Shown piece after piece: positions 37,569-46,536 of a DNA stretch of 64,000 bases. The DNA is taken from NCBI GenBank assembly GCA_016787085.1, contig JAEUVJ010000009.1, forward strand, positions 1 to 64,000, read 5' to 3'. The translations under genes were made by a program, and so were the position numbers. The notes below the pieces were generated by a model. The model was not told the origin of the DNA, made no database searches, and was given only the letters and a program-made list of their open reading frames with translations. The DNA is from Chitinophagaceae bacterium. GTDB taxonomy: Bacteria; Bacteroidota; Bacteroidia; Chitinophagales; Chitinophagaceae. Every line of letters begins with the position of its first letter. Position 1 is the first letter of the stretch.

Positions 37569-38447
37569 ATGCTCTATTCTGTTGAACATACCACCCGATA
37601 TCAATACCACGAGCTGGTAAGCCTTTGTCATAATATTGCTGCATTGGCTCCCCGCAATACAGATACACAAACCTGCAGGGCATTCAACATTATTATTTCA
37701 CCCTTGCCGGAAGTCCTGGAAGAACACACAGATTTCTTTGGCAACAAACTTTACTATTTCGTCATCGAACAGGAGCATGAGGAACTGACTGTAACAGTAA
37801 GATCACAGGTGGAGAAAAAAATAATAGCAGACACCACTCCAACCTATCCATCACAAAGCTGGGAAAGTGTGAGGGATATGTTGCTTAGCTCTACCGGCGA
37901 ATACATGGAGGTGAGGCAGTTCACTCACCCGACAGACATTACAGCCGGTAACGATGATATTAAGAACTATGCCCGGCAATCATTTACCCCGGGCAAGCCT
38001 TTGTTTGAAGCCGCACATGACCTTATCCGGCGTATTTATATCGATTTTACATTTACCTCGGGTTTTACCACTATATCTACCCCTCTTTCTGTAGTGATGA
38101 AAGAACGAAAAGGTGTTTGCCAGGACTTTGCCCATCTGGCGATCTCCTGTATTCACTCTATGGGACTGCCTGTACGATATGTCAGCGGCTACCTGGAAAC
38201 CGTTGCCCCGGAAGGTAAAGAAAAACTCACCGGGGTAGATGCATCACATGCATGGGTATCAGTTTTTATTCCCGGAAATGGATGGGTGGATATGGATCCC
38301 ACCAATGATCAATTAGCCAACGAACAATATATCACTATTGGCTGGGGCCGTGATTACTTCGATATCATTCCGCTAAAAGGTGTGATCATGAGCAGCAACT
38401 CCCATGAGTTAAAAGTATCGGTAGATGTGAAGAGGCTGGAGGAATAG
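37569..38447 (+). CDS. Transglutaminase-family protein (bacterial transglutaminase-like N-terminal domain)
   Basis: The 292-residue protein has the Bact_transglu_N domain (about 1-80; YSVEHTTRYQYHELVSLCHN) and a transglutaminase-like core with the catalytic triad visible: Cys in RKGVCQDFAHL, His in DASHAWVSVFIPG, Asp in VDMDPTND. No signal peptide is seen. It may act as a peptidase or amide-bond enzyme on the product of the ATP-grasp partner (inference from the conserved gene neighbourhood). Confidence 0.92.
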   Translation: MLYSVEHTTRYQYHELVSLCHNIAALAPRNTDTQTCRAFNIIISPLPEVLEEHTDFFGNKLYYFVIEQEHEELTVTVRSQVEKKIIADTTPTYPSQSWESVRDMLLSSTGEYMEVRQFTHPTDITAGNDDIKNYARQSFTPGKPLFEAAHDLIRRIYIDFTFTSGFTTISTPLSVVMKERKGVCQDFAHLAISCIHSMGLPVRYVSGYLETVAPEGKEKLTGVDASHAWVSVFIPGNGWVDMDPTNDQLANEQYITIGWGRDYFDIIPLKGVIMSSNSHELKVSVDVKRLEE

Positions 38448-39043
38448 CTTAGCCAGCTCCAGTACTACTATGATCATCTGTTGTGTCACTCACTTCACCG
38501 TTTTGTTCGTTACTCAGCAATAATACCATAGCGTATCAAACCAAAAACAAATCCTACTATCACCCCTTCGGGGTTTGGGTAGCCAATATCCGTTCCTTTC
38601 TAATAATAATGTCACCTCTTCGAGGTTGTACTTCCTGAAAGATGACGTTCAATTCAAAATCTACAGTCAGCACAGATTATGCAATGCAGGGAGGCAGCAG
38701 CACAATTTGTTGAATATTGATCATTTTTTCCATTTGCAATACTCTAAATCCCGAAGGGATGATAATACTATAAAACCATAAATGAGGAAAAGGACAAAAT
38801 CCCGAAGGGATGGCATTAGGCTACAAAATCTGTTGGCGACAAACATTTCGCTGGGAACAACTGGAAGCGTAGATCATTCCGATAGAGTGTTGGTTGCATC
38901 AGTATAAGATTGCCTGCTCACTTACCCTGGTACAAAAAAGATAAAATCACTAATTACCCTTATAGTTGTCCTGGCTCTGAACATTTTTTTTCCACTCAAT
39001 TCAGGTTCTTCAACACGTCTATATCACGATAATACAAATACCA
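38448..39043. other. 600-bp non-coding region with REP-like repeats
   Basis: This region lies between convergent genes. It has no convincing gene; short open frames here (for example 38575-38781) run through repeats and lack protein-like composition. Its main content is the four-unit repeat set at 38549-38824. Confidence 0.75.
38549..38824. repeat. REP-like paired repeats in inverted arrangement
   Basis: Four units of the form AAnCCCGAAGGGnTGAnAnTA. Two are on the minus strand (cores CCCCTTCGGGG at 38563 and CCTCTTCGAGG at 38615, 52 bp apart) and two on the plus strand (CCCGAAGGG at 38750 and 38801, 51 bp apart). The set forms a mirror-image block, like bacterial interspersed mosaic elements. 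No transposase is nearby. Confidence 0.7.
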
Positions 39044-42000
39044 TCAACTTCCCTTCTTCAACCGCAGATCCAGCGTACACGGGAATTCATTGTTTATTTC
39101 CGGAGGCGGGGCATCATAATAAAACGGCGCCCGGCCACTCTCCACATAATGTTGTGTAACGGAAAAATAAGAACGGACAAACAGCGGACCCTGTGTATGC
39201 TCTGCTTTCCCAAAGCGGCTGACACGGCGTGACTCGGCTTCAAAACTATTGACGGGAAATGTATCATAGCTTCGGCCGCCGGGATGCGAGACATAGTAGG
39301 TACATCCCCCGATAGACCGGCTGTTCCAGGCATCCACTATGTCAAACGTAAGCGGTGTATCTACTCCGATAGTAGGATGCAATGCGCTCGGCGGTTGCCA
39401 CGCACGGTAACGAACGCCGCATATATATTCACCTTTGACATCCGTAGCAGTAAGGGGTACCCGAAACCCATTGCATAATAAAATATAGCGGCTGTCATTA
39501 ATGCCTTTCAGCTTTACCTGCACCCTTTCCAGGGAAGAATCAACAAAACGGGCTGTACCCGAACTGGACATTTCCTCACCCAGTACATGCCAGGGTTCAA
39601 TACCCATGCGGAGTTCCATATCTATATCCTGTATGCGCACGGATCCGTAATGCGGGAAACGAAATTCAAAGAATGGTTTGAACCAGTTGATGTCAAATGC
39701 ATAACCGGCATTGTTTAAATATTCCACTACATCGGCAATATCTTCCTGGGCATAATGCGGCAATAAAAATTTATCATACAAAGCCGTACCCCATCTTACC
39801 AGTTTGTGCTTATACGGTTTTTTCCAGAATGCGGAGATCAATGCACGGATCAATAACATTTGTAATAAGCTCATCCGCTTATGCGGTGGCATATCAAAGG
39901 CCCTGAACTCTAAAATACCCAGGCGGCCAGATGAGGAATCGGGTGAGTATAGTTTATCAATACAAAACTCAGAACGGTGTGTATTGCCGGTAATATCAGT
40001 GAGCAGATGCCTGAATATTCTGTCCGTTACCCAAAAAGGAATGAAACCTTTTTCAGGTACCTGGCTGAAAGCGATCTCCATTTCATACAAATTATCCTCG
40101 AGACCTTCATCAATTCTTGGCGCCTGGCTGGTGGGTCCCACAAAAGAGCCCGAAAACAAATACGATAACCCGGGATGATGCTGCCAGAAAGTGATCAGGC
40201 TGCGTAAAAGATCAGGTCGTCTCAGCAAAGGACTATTGGCAGGTGATGAACCGCCGATAGTAATATGGTTACCGCCACCTGTGCCGGTATGTCTTCCATC
40301 GAGCATGAATTTTTCGGTACCCAACCTTGACAAACGGGCCTGTTCATATAATGTGTCTGTATTATGCAGCAGTTCTTTCCAGTTTTTGGCAGGGTGAATA
40401 TTTACTTCTATTACTCCGGGATCAGGCGATATCACCAGTCGTTCCATCCGGTTGTCACGGGGCGGCTCATATCCTTCAATACGAACCCGAATATCTAATT
40501 TATCAGCAGCTGCTTCAATGGAGGCAACGATATCCAGGTAATGCTCCAGGTACTGCATTGGTGGAATGAAAATATACAGGAACCCGTCCCGCAGTTCCAC
40601 ACTCAGTGCTGTTTTGATCGTTTCCACTTCGAATGTGATCTCTACATCAGGCTCTTCTTCCTTTTCTGTATTCCACAGATCCTTTTTCTTTTTATCTTTT
40701 TCCTTTGCTGCTGTTTCCAGCACCTGTGGTTGTATCCGTTGTTTCGGCTGCCGGCTATGATCTGTTATCAATCCATAGCGGGATACAATGGTTTCATGGA
40801 AATGCTCAAGGGACGGCAGCTCTTCAAACAAACTTCTTTCTACCCGTTGCGGCATTTTGGTTTTGGCAACCACAGGTAATGAATCCAATGGCAGACGCAA
40901 CCCAACGGGTGAATTACCGGGAATTAAAAAAAGATAGTCACGGTTGAAGACCCATTTACAACTTAGCCATTTATTGTTCCAGTAATTCCATTGCAATGGC
41001 AACACATATCCAACAGGTTCACCCAGTCCCTGGTTGAGCAGTTGCGCCAATGTGCGGCGTTCTAACGGGTCTTTTAAATTTGATTTTAACGGATCCGTGT
41101 TCACCGGGTTCTTTCCTTCTGTCCATAAAAAGTAAAACACATCTTCATACGCCGGGCTCACATTATCAGGACTAACAGCTAAACGCTTCGCCAATTCTTC
41201 TGTTAGTTTTTTTGCATCAGCAACAGTATAGGTCCGGTTTGTTTTTTCATGGGCAATGAGTTCAATGTTCTTCCAAACAGGATAACCATCTTTTCGCCAG
41301 AATAAACCATACTGCCAGCGGGGCAATGGCTCACCGGGATACCATTTGCCTTGTCCATAATGGATCAATCCGTCAGGGCCGAACTTTTCCCGCAAACGAT
41401 AAATAAGATCATGGGAAAGGATGCGCTTTTCTTTCCCATCAGCTGCCGTATTCCATTGCGCTGATTCCATATCATCAATGGAAACAAAAGTCGGTTCGCC
41501 ACCCATCGTCATTCTTACATCGCCTGCTTCGAGGTCCTTATCTACCTGTTCCCCTAATTTATTTATTTCAAACCATTGCTGATCGGTATAAGGCTTGGTG
41601 ACACGGGGATCTTCATAAATGCGGGTAACGGTATTTTCAAAGGAAAACTCTACTTCACATTTATCAGTTGCGCCTACAACAGGAGCAGCGCTTGCATAAT
41701 CAGGTGTACAGGCCAGCGGGATATGCCCTTCACCTGCAAACAAACCGGAAGTGGGGTCAAGGCCGATCCAGCCGGCGCCGGGTATATACACTTCCGTCCA
41801 TGCATGAAGGTCTGTAAAGTCCGCTTCAGGGCCCGAGGGACCATCCAGCGATTTTTCATCGGCTGTTAACTGCACTAAATAGCCAGAAACAAAACGTGCA
41901 GCCAGTCCCAGATGACGTAGTATTTGTACAAACAACCAGGCTGAATCACGGCAAGAGCCTAATGCTTTTCCCAACGTTTCTTCGCAGGTCTGCACCCCCG

Positions 42001-42490
42001 CTTCCATACGGATGGAATAGTTGATATCCTTATTCAGTTGCTGATTGAGATAGACCAGGAAATCATTGATACTCTTTGTGCTTTTATCTATGCTATCCAG
42101 CCATTGGAGCAAAAGGGGTCCCCTTTCCTTTATTTCAAGATAAGGGATCAGCTCTTTAGGTAACTGGTCCCGGTATTTGAAAGGGTAGTTCTCTGCATAT
42201 TCCTCTACAAAAAAATCAAAGGGATTAATACTGACGAGGTTGGCGATGACCTCCACTTCTATTTTCAGTTCCCTGGCCCTTTCAGGAAATACGACCCTTG
42301 CCTGGTAATTGCCAAAAGGGTCCTGTTGCCAGTTGATAAAGTGATCTTTTGGCTCTACCTTAAATGAATAGGACTCGATAGCCGTTCTCGAGTGCACAGC
42401 AGGCCGCAGCCTGAATACATGCGGGGACAAAGCCACTAACCTGTCGTAAGAATAAACTGTTTTGTGCCGGATCGCTACCCTGATAGCCAT
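39044..42490 (-). CDS. Transglutaminase-DUF2126 fusion protein
   Basis: The 1148-residue protein has Bact_transglu_N (about 1-85), a transglutaminase core with the triad Cys in GSCRDSAWLF, His in DLHAWTEVYIPG, Asp in GLDPTSG (about 165-260), then the long DUF2126 region (about 320-1148; MGGEPTFVSIDD, GLIHYGQGKWYPGE, GRHTGTGGGNHITIGG, HTGTG being the most conserved). DUF2126 has been related to the glutamine-synthetase/amidoligase fold, suggesting peptide-bond formation. It faces the ATP-grasp and transglutaminase genes across the repeat region; together they form a well-conserved but biochemically uncharacterised association. Confidence 0.92.
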   Translation of the reverse strand: MAIRVAIRHKTVYSYDRLVALSPHVFRLRPAVHSRTAIESYSFKVEPKDHFINWQQDPFGNYQARVVFPERARELKIEVEVIANLVSINPFDFFVEEYAENYPFKYRDQLPKELIPYLEIKERGPLLLQWLDSIDKSTKSINDFLVYLNQQLNKDINYSIRMEAGVQTCEETLGKALGSCRDSAWLFVQILRHLGLAARFVSGYLVQLTADEKSLDGPSGPEADFTDLHAWTEVYIPGAGWIGLDPTSGLFAGEGHIPLACTPDYASAAPVVGATDKCEVEFSFENTVTRIYEDPRVTKPYTDQQWFEINKLGEQVDKDLEAGDVRMTMGGEPTFVSIDDMESAQWNTAADGKEKRILSHDLIYRLREKFGPDGLIHYGQGKWYPGEPLPRWQYGLFWRKDGYPVWKNIELIAHEKTNRTYTVADAKKLTEELAKRLAVSPDNVSPAYEDVFYFLWTEGKNPVNTDPLKSNLKDPLERRTLAQLLNQGLGEPVGYVLPLQWNYWNNKWLSCKWVFNRDYLFLIPGNSPVGLRLPLDSLPVVAKTKMPQRVERSLFEELPSLEHFHETIVSRYGLITDHSRQPKQRIQPQVLETAAKEKDKKKKDLWNTEKEEEPDVEITFEVETIKTALSVELRDGFLYIFIPPMQYLEHYLDIVASIEAAADKLDIRVRIEGYEPPRDNRMERLVISPDPGVIEVNIHPAKNWKELLHNTDTLYEQARLSRLGTEKFMLDGRHTGTGGGNHITIGGSSPANSPLLRRPDLLRSLITFWQHHPGLSYLFSGSFVGPTSQAPRIDEGLEDNLYEMEIAFSQVPEKGFIPFWVTDRIFRHLLTDITGNTHRSEFCIDKLYSPDSSSGRLGILEFRAFDMPPHKRMSLLQMLLIRALISAFWKKPYKHKLVRWGTALYDKFLLPHYAQEDIADVVEYLNNAGYAFDINWFKPFFEFRFPHYGSVRIQDIDMELRMGIEPWHVLGEEMSSSGTARFVDSSLERVQVKLKGINDSRYILLCNGFRVPLTATDVKGEYICGVRYRAWQPPSALHPTIGVDTPLTFDIVDAWNSRSIGGCTYYVSHPGGRSYDTFPVNSFEAESRRVSRFGKAEHTQGPLFVRSYFSVTQHYVESGRAPFYYDAPPPEINNEFPCTLDLRLKKGS

Positions 42491-42634
42491 ATTGGTGATT
42501 TAGAGTCAAAAGAGGGCAGGGCAATCGTTATATGAATTTAAAGGGGTTAAGTGAAGATAAAAATTATTTAGCAGACTGAAGCTTCCTGAGCAGGATATGT
42601 CAGGGCAGACACATTAAAACCTTAACAATTTTTG

Positions 42635-42830
42635 ACACGGATGACACGGATTATAAAGATCTACACAGATTTTAATAGACAACCGGGAAACCTATCTCTT
42701 AGAAGTAGTCACTAAACCTGATCGGGTATGCCTCATCAACAGGATTTCACAGGTTTCTTTGGCAAAACGGAACACCAAGTCCTTTCTGAAATTGCCGAAA
42801 TATTATCTATCCAATCCGTGTCATCCGTGT
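42635..42830. repeat. MITE-like element with perfect 18-bp inverted ends
   Basis: ACACGGATGACACGGATT at 42635-42652 is the exact reverse complement of 42813-42830. The 160-bp interior has no gene. Each end is itself a near direct repeat of ACACGGAT. Confidence 0.7.
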
Positions 42831-42923
42831 TCTGATTTCTGTTTCAGGGAATATTTAAGTGTACTTCACTACGTCTTCCCTGCATGATTATGTATGCTTT
42901 CCTCACGGTTACGGCTGGTTTGC

Positions 42924-42931
42924 TACCTTCG
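42924..42931 (+). promoter_or_regulatory. -7 box for fmt, probably leaderless
   Basis: TACCTTCG, one base from TAnnTTTG, ends 5 nt before ATG 42937. The same box (TACCTTCG) precedes dapD. Confidence 0.5.
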
Positions 42932-42936
42932 CAGCC

Positions 42937-43938
42937 ATGATCGAATACCAGTTGAAACAAAAGGATACAGGCCCGGCGACATTTAACCTTGCCCTTCATG
43001 CATTGCGTATTGTTTTTATGGGCACGCCGGAGTTTGCGGTAGCCTCATTAGATGCATTGGTAAAGGCGGGCTACAATATCGTTGGCGTGATCACGGCCCC
43101 TGATAAACCGGCGGGAAGAGGAATGCAGTTGCAGCAAAGCGCTGTAAAAAAATATGCTATTGAGCATGGATTGAATGTATTACAACCGGAGAAATTAAAG
43201 AACCCTGAATTCCTGGAAGAATTACGATCATTGAAAGCCGACCTGCAAATAGTTGTTGCTTTCCGAATGCTGCCGGAAGCGGTCTGGAATATGCCGCCAA
43301 AAGGAACAATTAATCTTCATGGTTCATTGCTGCCACAGTACCGCGGTGCTGCGCCGATCAACTGGGCTGTTATCAACGGCGAAAAGGAAACAGGCGTCAC
43401 TACTTTCAAACTGAAACATGAGATAGACACAGGTGATATTCTTCTACAGGAATCTTTCCCGATCGGTGAAAATGAAACAGCCGGTGAAGTACACGACAGG
43501 ATGAAAGAGACCGGTGCCCAACTGCTGGTAAAGACTGTGAAAGGAATAGCAGAAGGCACGTTGAAAGAAACTCCGCAATCGTCAGTGGTGAGTGGTGAGT
43601 GGCCAGTATCCGGCTCACAACTAAAGCATGCTCCCAAGATATTCACCCAAACCTGCAAAATTGATTTTACTAAAACTACAGCTGAAGTTCATAACCTGGT
43701 CCGTGGCCTTTCCCCTTTCCCCGGCGCTTTTACATCTTTAAATGGGAAAACGCTGAAAATCTACAGAAGTGAAAAAGAGATTGCTTCACCTGCTATACAA
43801 CCGGGAGAATTTGAAACGGATAGCAGGACATTTTTGAAATTCGCCTGCAGCGACGGATATATCCTCGTAAAAGAATTACAATTAGAAGGAAAAAAGAAAA
43901 TGAATATTGAGGAATTCCTAAACGGGTATCGGTTCTAA
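42937..43938 (+). CDS. fmt: Methionyl-tRNA formyltransferase
   Basis: Fmt formylates initiator Met-tRNA using 10-formyltetrahydrofolate. The core (RIVFMGTPEFAVASLDAL) and the active-site stretch (NLHGSLLPQYRGAAPINWAV, then HEIDTGDIL) are clear. Two oddities. First, about 22 residues precede the usual N-terminus; a TTG at 43003 would give the normal start, but the -7 box favours ATG 42937. Second, a linker near residue 220 (SVVSGEWPVSGSQ) is encoded by heptad repeats in frame. The stop codon is the first triplet of a GC-rich palindromic repeat. Confidence 0.95.
   Translation: MIEYQLKQKDTGPATFNLALHALRIVFMGTPEFAVASLDALVKAGYNIVGVITAPDKPAGRGMQLQQSAVKKYAIEHGLNVLQPEKLKNPEFLEELRSLKADLQIVVAFRMLPEAVWNMPPKGTINLHGSLLPQYRGAAPINWAVINGEKETGVTTFKLKHEIDTGDILLQESFPIGENETAGEVHDRMKETGAQLLVKTVKGIAEGTLKETPQSSVVSGEWPVSGSQLKHAPKIFTQTCKIDFTKTTAEVHNLVRGLSPFPGAFTSLNGKTLKIYRSEKEIASPAIQPGEFETDSRTFLKFACSDGYILVKELQLEGKKKMNIEEFLNGYRF
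43581..43608. repeat. In-frame heptads inside fmt
   Basis: GTCAGTG, GTGAGTG, GTGAGTG, GCCAGTA, translated as SVVSGEWPVS between the two domains of Fmt. The same 7-mers occur in non-coding DNA at 1015-1049 and 52285-52312 (as GTGAATG). Confidence 0.65.
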
Positions 43939-43967
43939 AGTCCCCTTTGGGGGATTTAGGGGGCTTA
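43936..43967. repeat. GC-rich palindromic repeat supplying two stop codons
   Basis: CCCC-TTT-GGGG core with ends TAAAGT and GCTTA. Its left TAA is the fmt stop, and the reverse complement of its right TTA is the stop of the convergent LysM gene. Related to 48567-48597 and 51442-51473. Confidence 0.7.
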
Positions 43968-44975
43968 ATAATTCATCTTCAAAATAAACTTTTCCATATC
44001 TGTAATGCCCAGTGTAATGGCTGCAGCCTCACTGATACGGATATCCAGTCCCTTATTCTGGCGTATGCCGCTCATTTCTCCAAGTACTTTGGCATAGATC
44101 GTCCGGTTGTTTTCCGGGTTGATGATCCGTATAATCGTACCCGGAACTACACCGTCAGTGAGCATGTAGTATTTGGCATCCGGCAGGCCATAACTGGTTC
44201 TAAATATCCCGGATGTAACCGTTTCGGTTTTTGAAACAGGCTGTTGTTTTACCTGCTGGTCGAAATGGGCTTTAAAATACCCCTGCCCCGACATACTTGC
44301 TGTCACCTGCTGCTTCACGGGAACCGGTTGTGTTCTCTTCGGTTCCTCTTTTACCACAGGTTTCTGCTCCGGGGTATCAGTCTTTTTTATTTCCTCCTTT
44401 ATGATTTGCTTATCTGGTGCATCCTCCTTTTTTACCACAGGTTTTTCTACAACAGGCTCCGTCTTCGCAACAGGTTTCTCCTCTGATACTTTTTTTATCT
44501 CCTCTTTGGAAGGGTTGGACACAGCTACTGCTTCGCCTGGCACAAGAAACCCGACGATCAGTCTCGAACCAGCCTTGATATTATCATTGGGCAGCTTATT
44601 CCAGTCTCTAAGACTTTGCAGTTTCACCCCGTTATTGGCATTACTCACTTTCATCAGTCCTTCCTTGTCTCCTACCCTGTAATATACCGGTATGCCTTTA
44701 CCTGCCTGTTGGGAAAAATTGGTATCGGTAAGTGGTATATGGATCGTCTGGCCGATGTTCAGGCCTTTATTGATATCAAGATCATTGTATGAAGCCAGGT
44801 GTTTGGGATGTACATTATACGAGCGGCCAATAGAAAAGAAACCCTCTTTGGCCACCACGGTATGATCGAGATGGAGGCCTTTATCCCCGCTTTTGACGAT
44901 CAGCTGCCCCTGTTGAGAATAGGAAATACCTGTCCAGGCAATGGAAATGAGTAATACCGGCAAAAGGTTCTTCAT
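43965..44975 (-). CDS. Secreted LysM-domain protein with C-terminal beta-barrel-like domain
   Basis: The product of 336 residues has a signal peptide ending ISYSQ and two LysM-like regions (about 25-85, VVAKEGFFSIGRSYNVHPKHLASYNDL; about 95-145). These bind peptidoglycan glycans. A long Lys/Glu/Pro/Val-rich low-complexity linker follows (about 150-230, KPVVKKEDAPDK). The C-terminal domain (about 240-336; GIFRTSYGLPDAKYYML, VPGTIIRIINPENNRTIYAKVLG) looks like a double-psi beta-barrel related to RlpA (inference). It is likely periplasmic and wall-bound. Confidence 0.83.
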   Translation of the reverse strand: MKNLLPVLLISIAWTGISYSQQGQLIVKSGDKGLHLDHTVVAKEGFFSIGRSYNVHPKHLASYNDLDINKGLNIGQTIHIPLTDTNFSQQAGKGIPVYYRVGDKEGLMKVSNANNGVKLQSLRDWNKLPNDNIKAGSRLIVGFLVPGEAVAVSNPSKEEIKKVSEEKPVAKTEPVVEKPVVKKEDAPDKQIIKEEIKKTDTPEQKPVVKEEPKRTQPVPVKQQVTASMSGQGYFKAHFDQQVKQQPVSKTETVTSGIFRTSYGLPDAKYYMLTDGVVPGTIIRIINPENNRTIYAKVLGEMSGIRQNKGLDIRISEAAAITLGITDMEKFILKMNY

Positions 44976-45031
44976 ACGGTCTGAGTTTGGGTACACCTTT
45001 GTTTTCAGTACAGCAAATTAACCATTATTGG

Positions 45032-46441
45032 TCAATTAGTGTCCTTCTGTATCCTTAATTCTTTCGGGTAATAGTTGTTAATGCGATTGGGCAGCACATT
45101 CACCCATCCCAGCACATTCCCTTCATAGCTGACCAGTTGCCAGCCTTTTTCTTTTGTATCCAATGACAGGTCTTTCCGCTGCAGGTACCGGATCGCCTGT
45201 TCATAGTTTACAGGCAGCGGAGATATGTCAGCAGACACCGATCCACTCATCGCCAGCGCATGATCAGGTACTAACTTATCCCGCATCAATTCTCCGACAC
45301 GGACACCGGAATAGATCACCCGCAGGTGAGATAAAATAAAATGCATATCACCCGCCAATCCTTCAGGCCACGCATAGACCGTATTTTCATGTTTGATGAA
45401 ACTATATCCTTCCGCATTCACCCATTTGCGGATCACGTCCATTTCATTTTTTGAAACGGGTGTTGCTTTTGTTTTGGTTTTAAAAGCACTCTCCTCTCCG
45501 CCATCCTTCTTTTGAAAACAGGCCAGAAAAAAACCCTCCCCTTTTACCTTATCCGGCCAGAAACGATAACCTGCATTACCGGCTTTGGAAACACTTTCGA
45601 CAATGCCCCAGTCCTTTTCAATTTCCAATTTTAAATTTTGAATTTTAAATTGCCCGCAGAGCCAGTCCAGAATATCCTCATCTTCCTCCTTAGAATACGA
45701 ACAGGTAGAATAGATCAGCATCCCGTCATTTTTTAGTGCAGGCCATACATCCGCCAGTATCCGTTGCTGGCGCTGACTGCACAATGCCACATTGTTCAGG
45801 CTCCACTCAGCTATTGCTTCCGGCTCACGGCGGAAAAGGCCGCTGCCGCTGCAGGGCGCATCCACTACGATCACATCGAAGTAATTCTCCAGCCTGGCAA
45901 AGTCTTTCGGATCGTTATTCGTGACCACTACATTTCCACTACCCCATTTGATGAGATTGTCTTTTAAAATATTGGCTCTTGATCGTATCACCTCATTACT
46001 GACCAGCAAGCTATCTTTTGAGATCAGCGATTGTATATGTGTGGACTTACCTCCCGGCGCTGCACTAAGATCAAGCACTCTTAATGGTTTGGAGAGGTCA
46101 ACAGTTTGTTTCAACGCCTGTTCGAGAAACATACTGCTGGCTTCCTGCACATAATAACAGCCGGCATGAAAGTGAGGGTCGAAGGTAAAGGAAGGACGTT
46201 TGTCAAGATAGTAACCGTATTGGGACCAGGGGACGGGAGTGGTGAGTGGTGCCCTTCGCTTCGCTCTGGGTGACGGGTGAGTGGGGTTTCCTGGTGTTGA
46301 AAATCCCATGCCAGCTTGCACCTTTGCCGGATTCAATCGTATCGAAGTGATCTGTTCGCCGGAGGCATGTACGGACTCAAACACTTCTTTATCGAAGCCA
46401 TTGATCTCTTTGAGTGAATCAAGTAATGATTGGGGCAACAC
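45032..46441 (-). CDS. RsmF/NOL1-NOP2-Sun family rRNA cytosine-C5 methyltransferase
   Basis: The product is 469 residues from GTG 46441. It has a SAM-binding core (LDLSAAPGGKSTHIQSLI) and the two catalytic cysteines of the family (DAPCSGSGLFRREPEA and YSTCSYSKEEDE), then a C-terminal RNA-binding region like RsmF/YebU (MRDKLVPDHALAMS, AIRYLQRKDL, GWVNVLPNRINNYYP). Two stretches are encoded by heptad repeats: GNPTHPSPRAKRRAPLTTPV near residue 52 and QFKIQNLKLEIEKDW near residue 265. The first disrupts an otherwise conserved VPWSQYGYYL block. A -7 box ends 4 nt before GTG, so the mRNA is probably leaderless. Confidence 0.92.
   Translation of the reverse strand: MLPQSLLDSLKEINGFDKEVFESVHASGEQITSIRLNPAKVQAGMGFSTPGNPTHPSPRAKRRAPLTTPVPWSQYGYYLDKRPSFTFDPHFHAGCYYVQEASSMFLEQALKQTVDLSKPLRVLDLSAAPGGKSTHIQSLISKDSLLVSNEVIRSRANILKDNLIKWGSGNVVVTNNDPKDFARLENYFDVIVVDAPCSGSGLFRREPEAIAEWSLNNVALCSQRQQRILADVWPALKNDGMLIYSTCSYSKEEDEDILDWLCGQFKIQNLKLEIEKDWGIVESVSKAGNAGYRFWPDKVKGEGFFLACFQKKDGGEESAFKTKTKATPVSKNEMDVIRKWVNAEGYSFIKHENTVYAWPEGLAGDMHFILSHLRVIYSGVRVGELMRDKLVPDHALAMSGSVSADISPLPVNYEQAIRYLQRKDLSLDTKEKGWQLVSYEGNVLGWVNVLPNRINNYYPKELRIQKDTN
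45619..45653. repeat. In-frame AT-rich heptads inside the rsmF-like gene
   Basis: CAATTTC, CAATTTT, AAATTTT, GAATTTT, AAATTGC, five units in a row, translated on the minus strand as part of QFKIQNLKLEIE. Confidence 0.6.
46235..46283. repeat. In-frame GTGAGTG heptads inside the rsmF-like gene
   Basis: GGGAGTG, GTGAGTG, then a 21-bp CTTCGCTTCG-rich spacer, then GTGACGG, GTGAGTG. In the protein this is a Pro/Thr/Arg-rich insertion ahead of the conserved WSQYGYYL segment. Confidence 0.6.
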
Positions 46442-46445
46442 GTAT

Positions 46446-46453
46446 CAAACTTA
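46446..46453 (-). promoter_or_regulatory. -7 box for the rsmF-like gene, probably leaderless
   Basis: Minus-strand TAAGTTTG, perfect TAnnTTTG, ending 4 nt before GTG 46441. It supports the GTG start. Confidence 0.55.
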
Positions 46454-46536
46454 AAGAATAATTGTGCGGCAAAAGAAATTTTCGGAAAGCGGGGCTTGTG
46501 CATGGATGGCGTCCCTGAAGGGAGGTCGGAAGGGCC

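Larger units (their letters stand above)
42491..42936. other. Non-coding region with an inverted-repeat element
   Basis: About 450 bp between the divergent DUF2126 and fmt genes. Apart from the 196-bp inverted-repeat element and the fmt -7 box, nothing was recognised. Confidence 0.65.
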
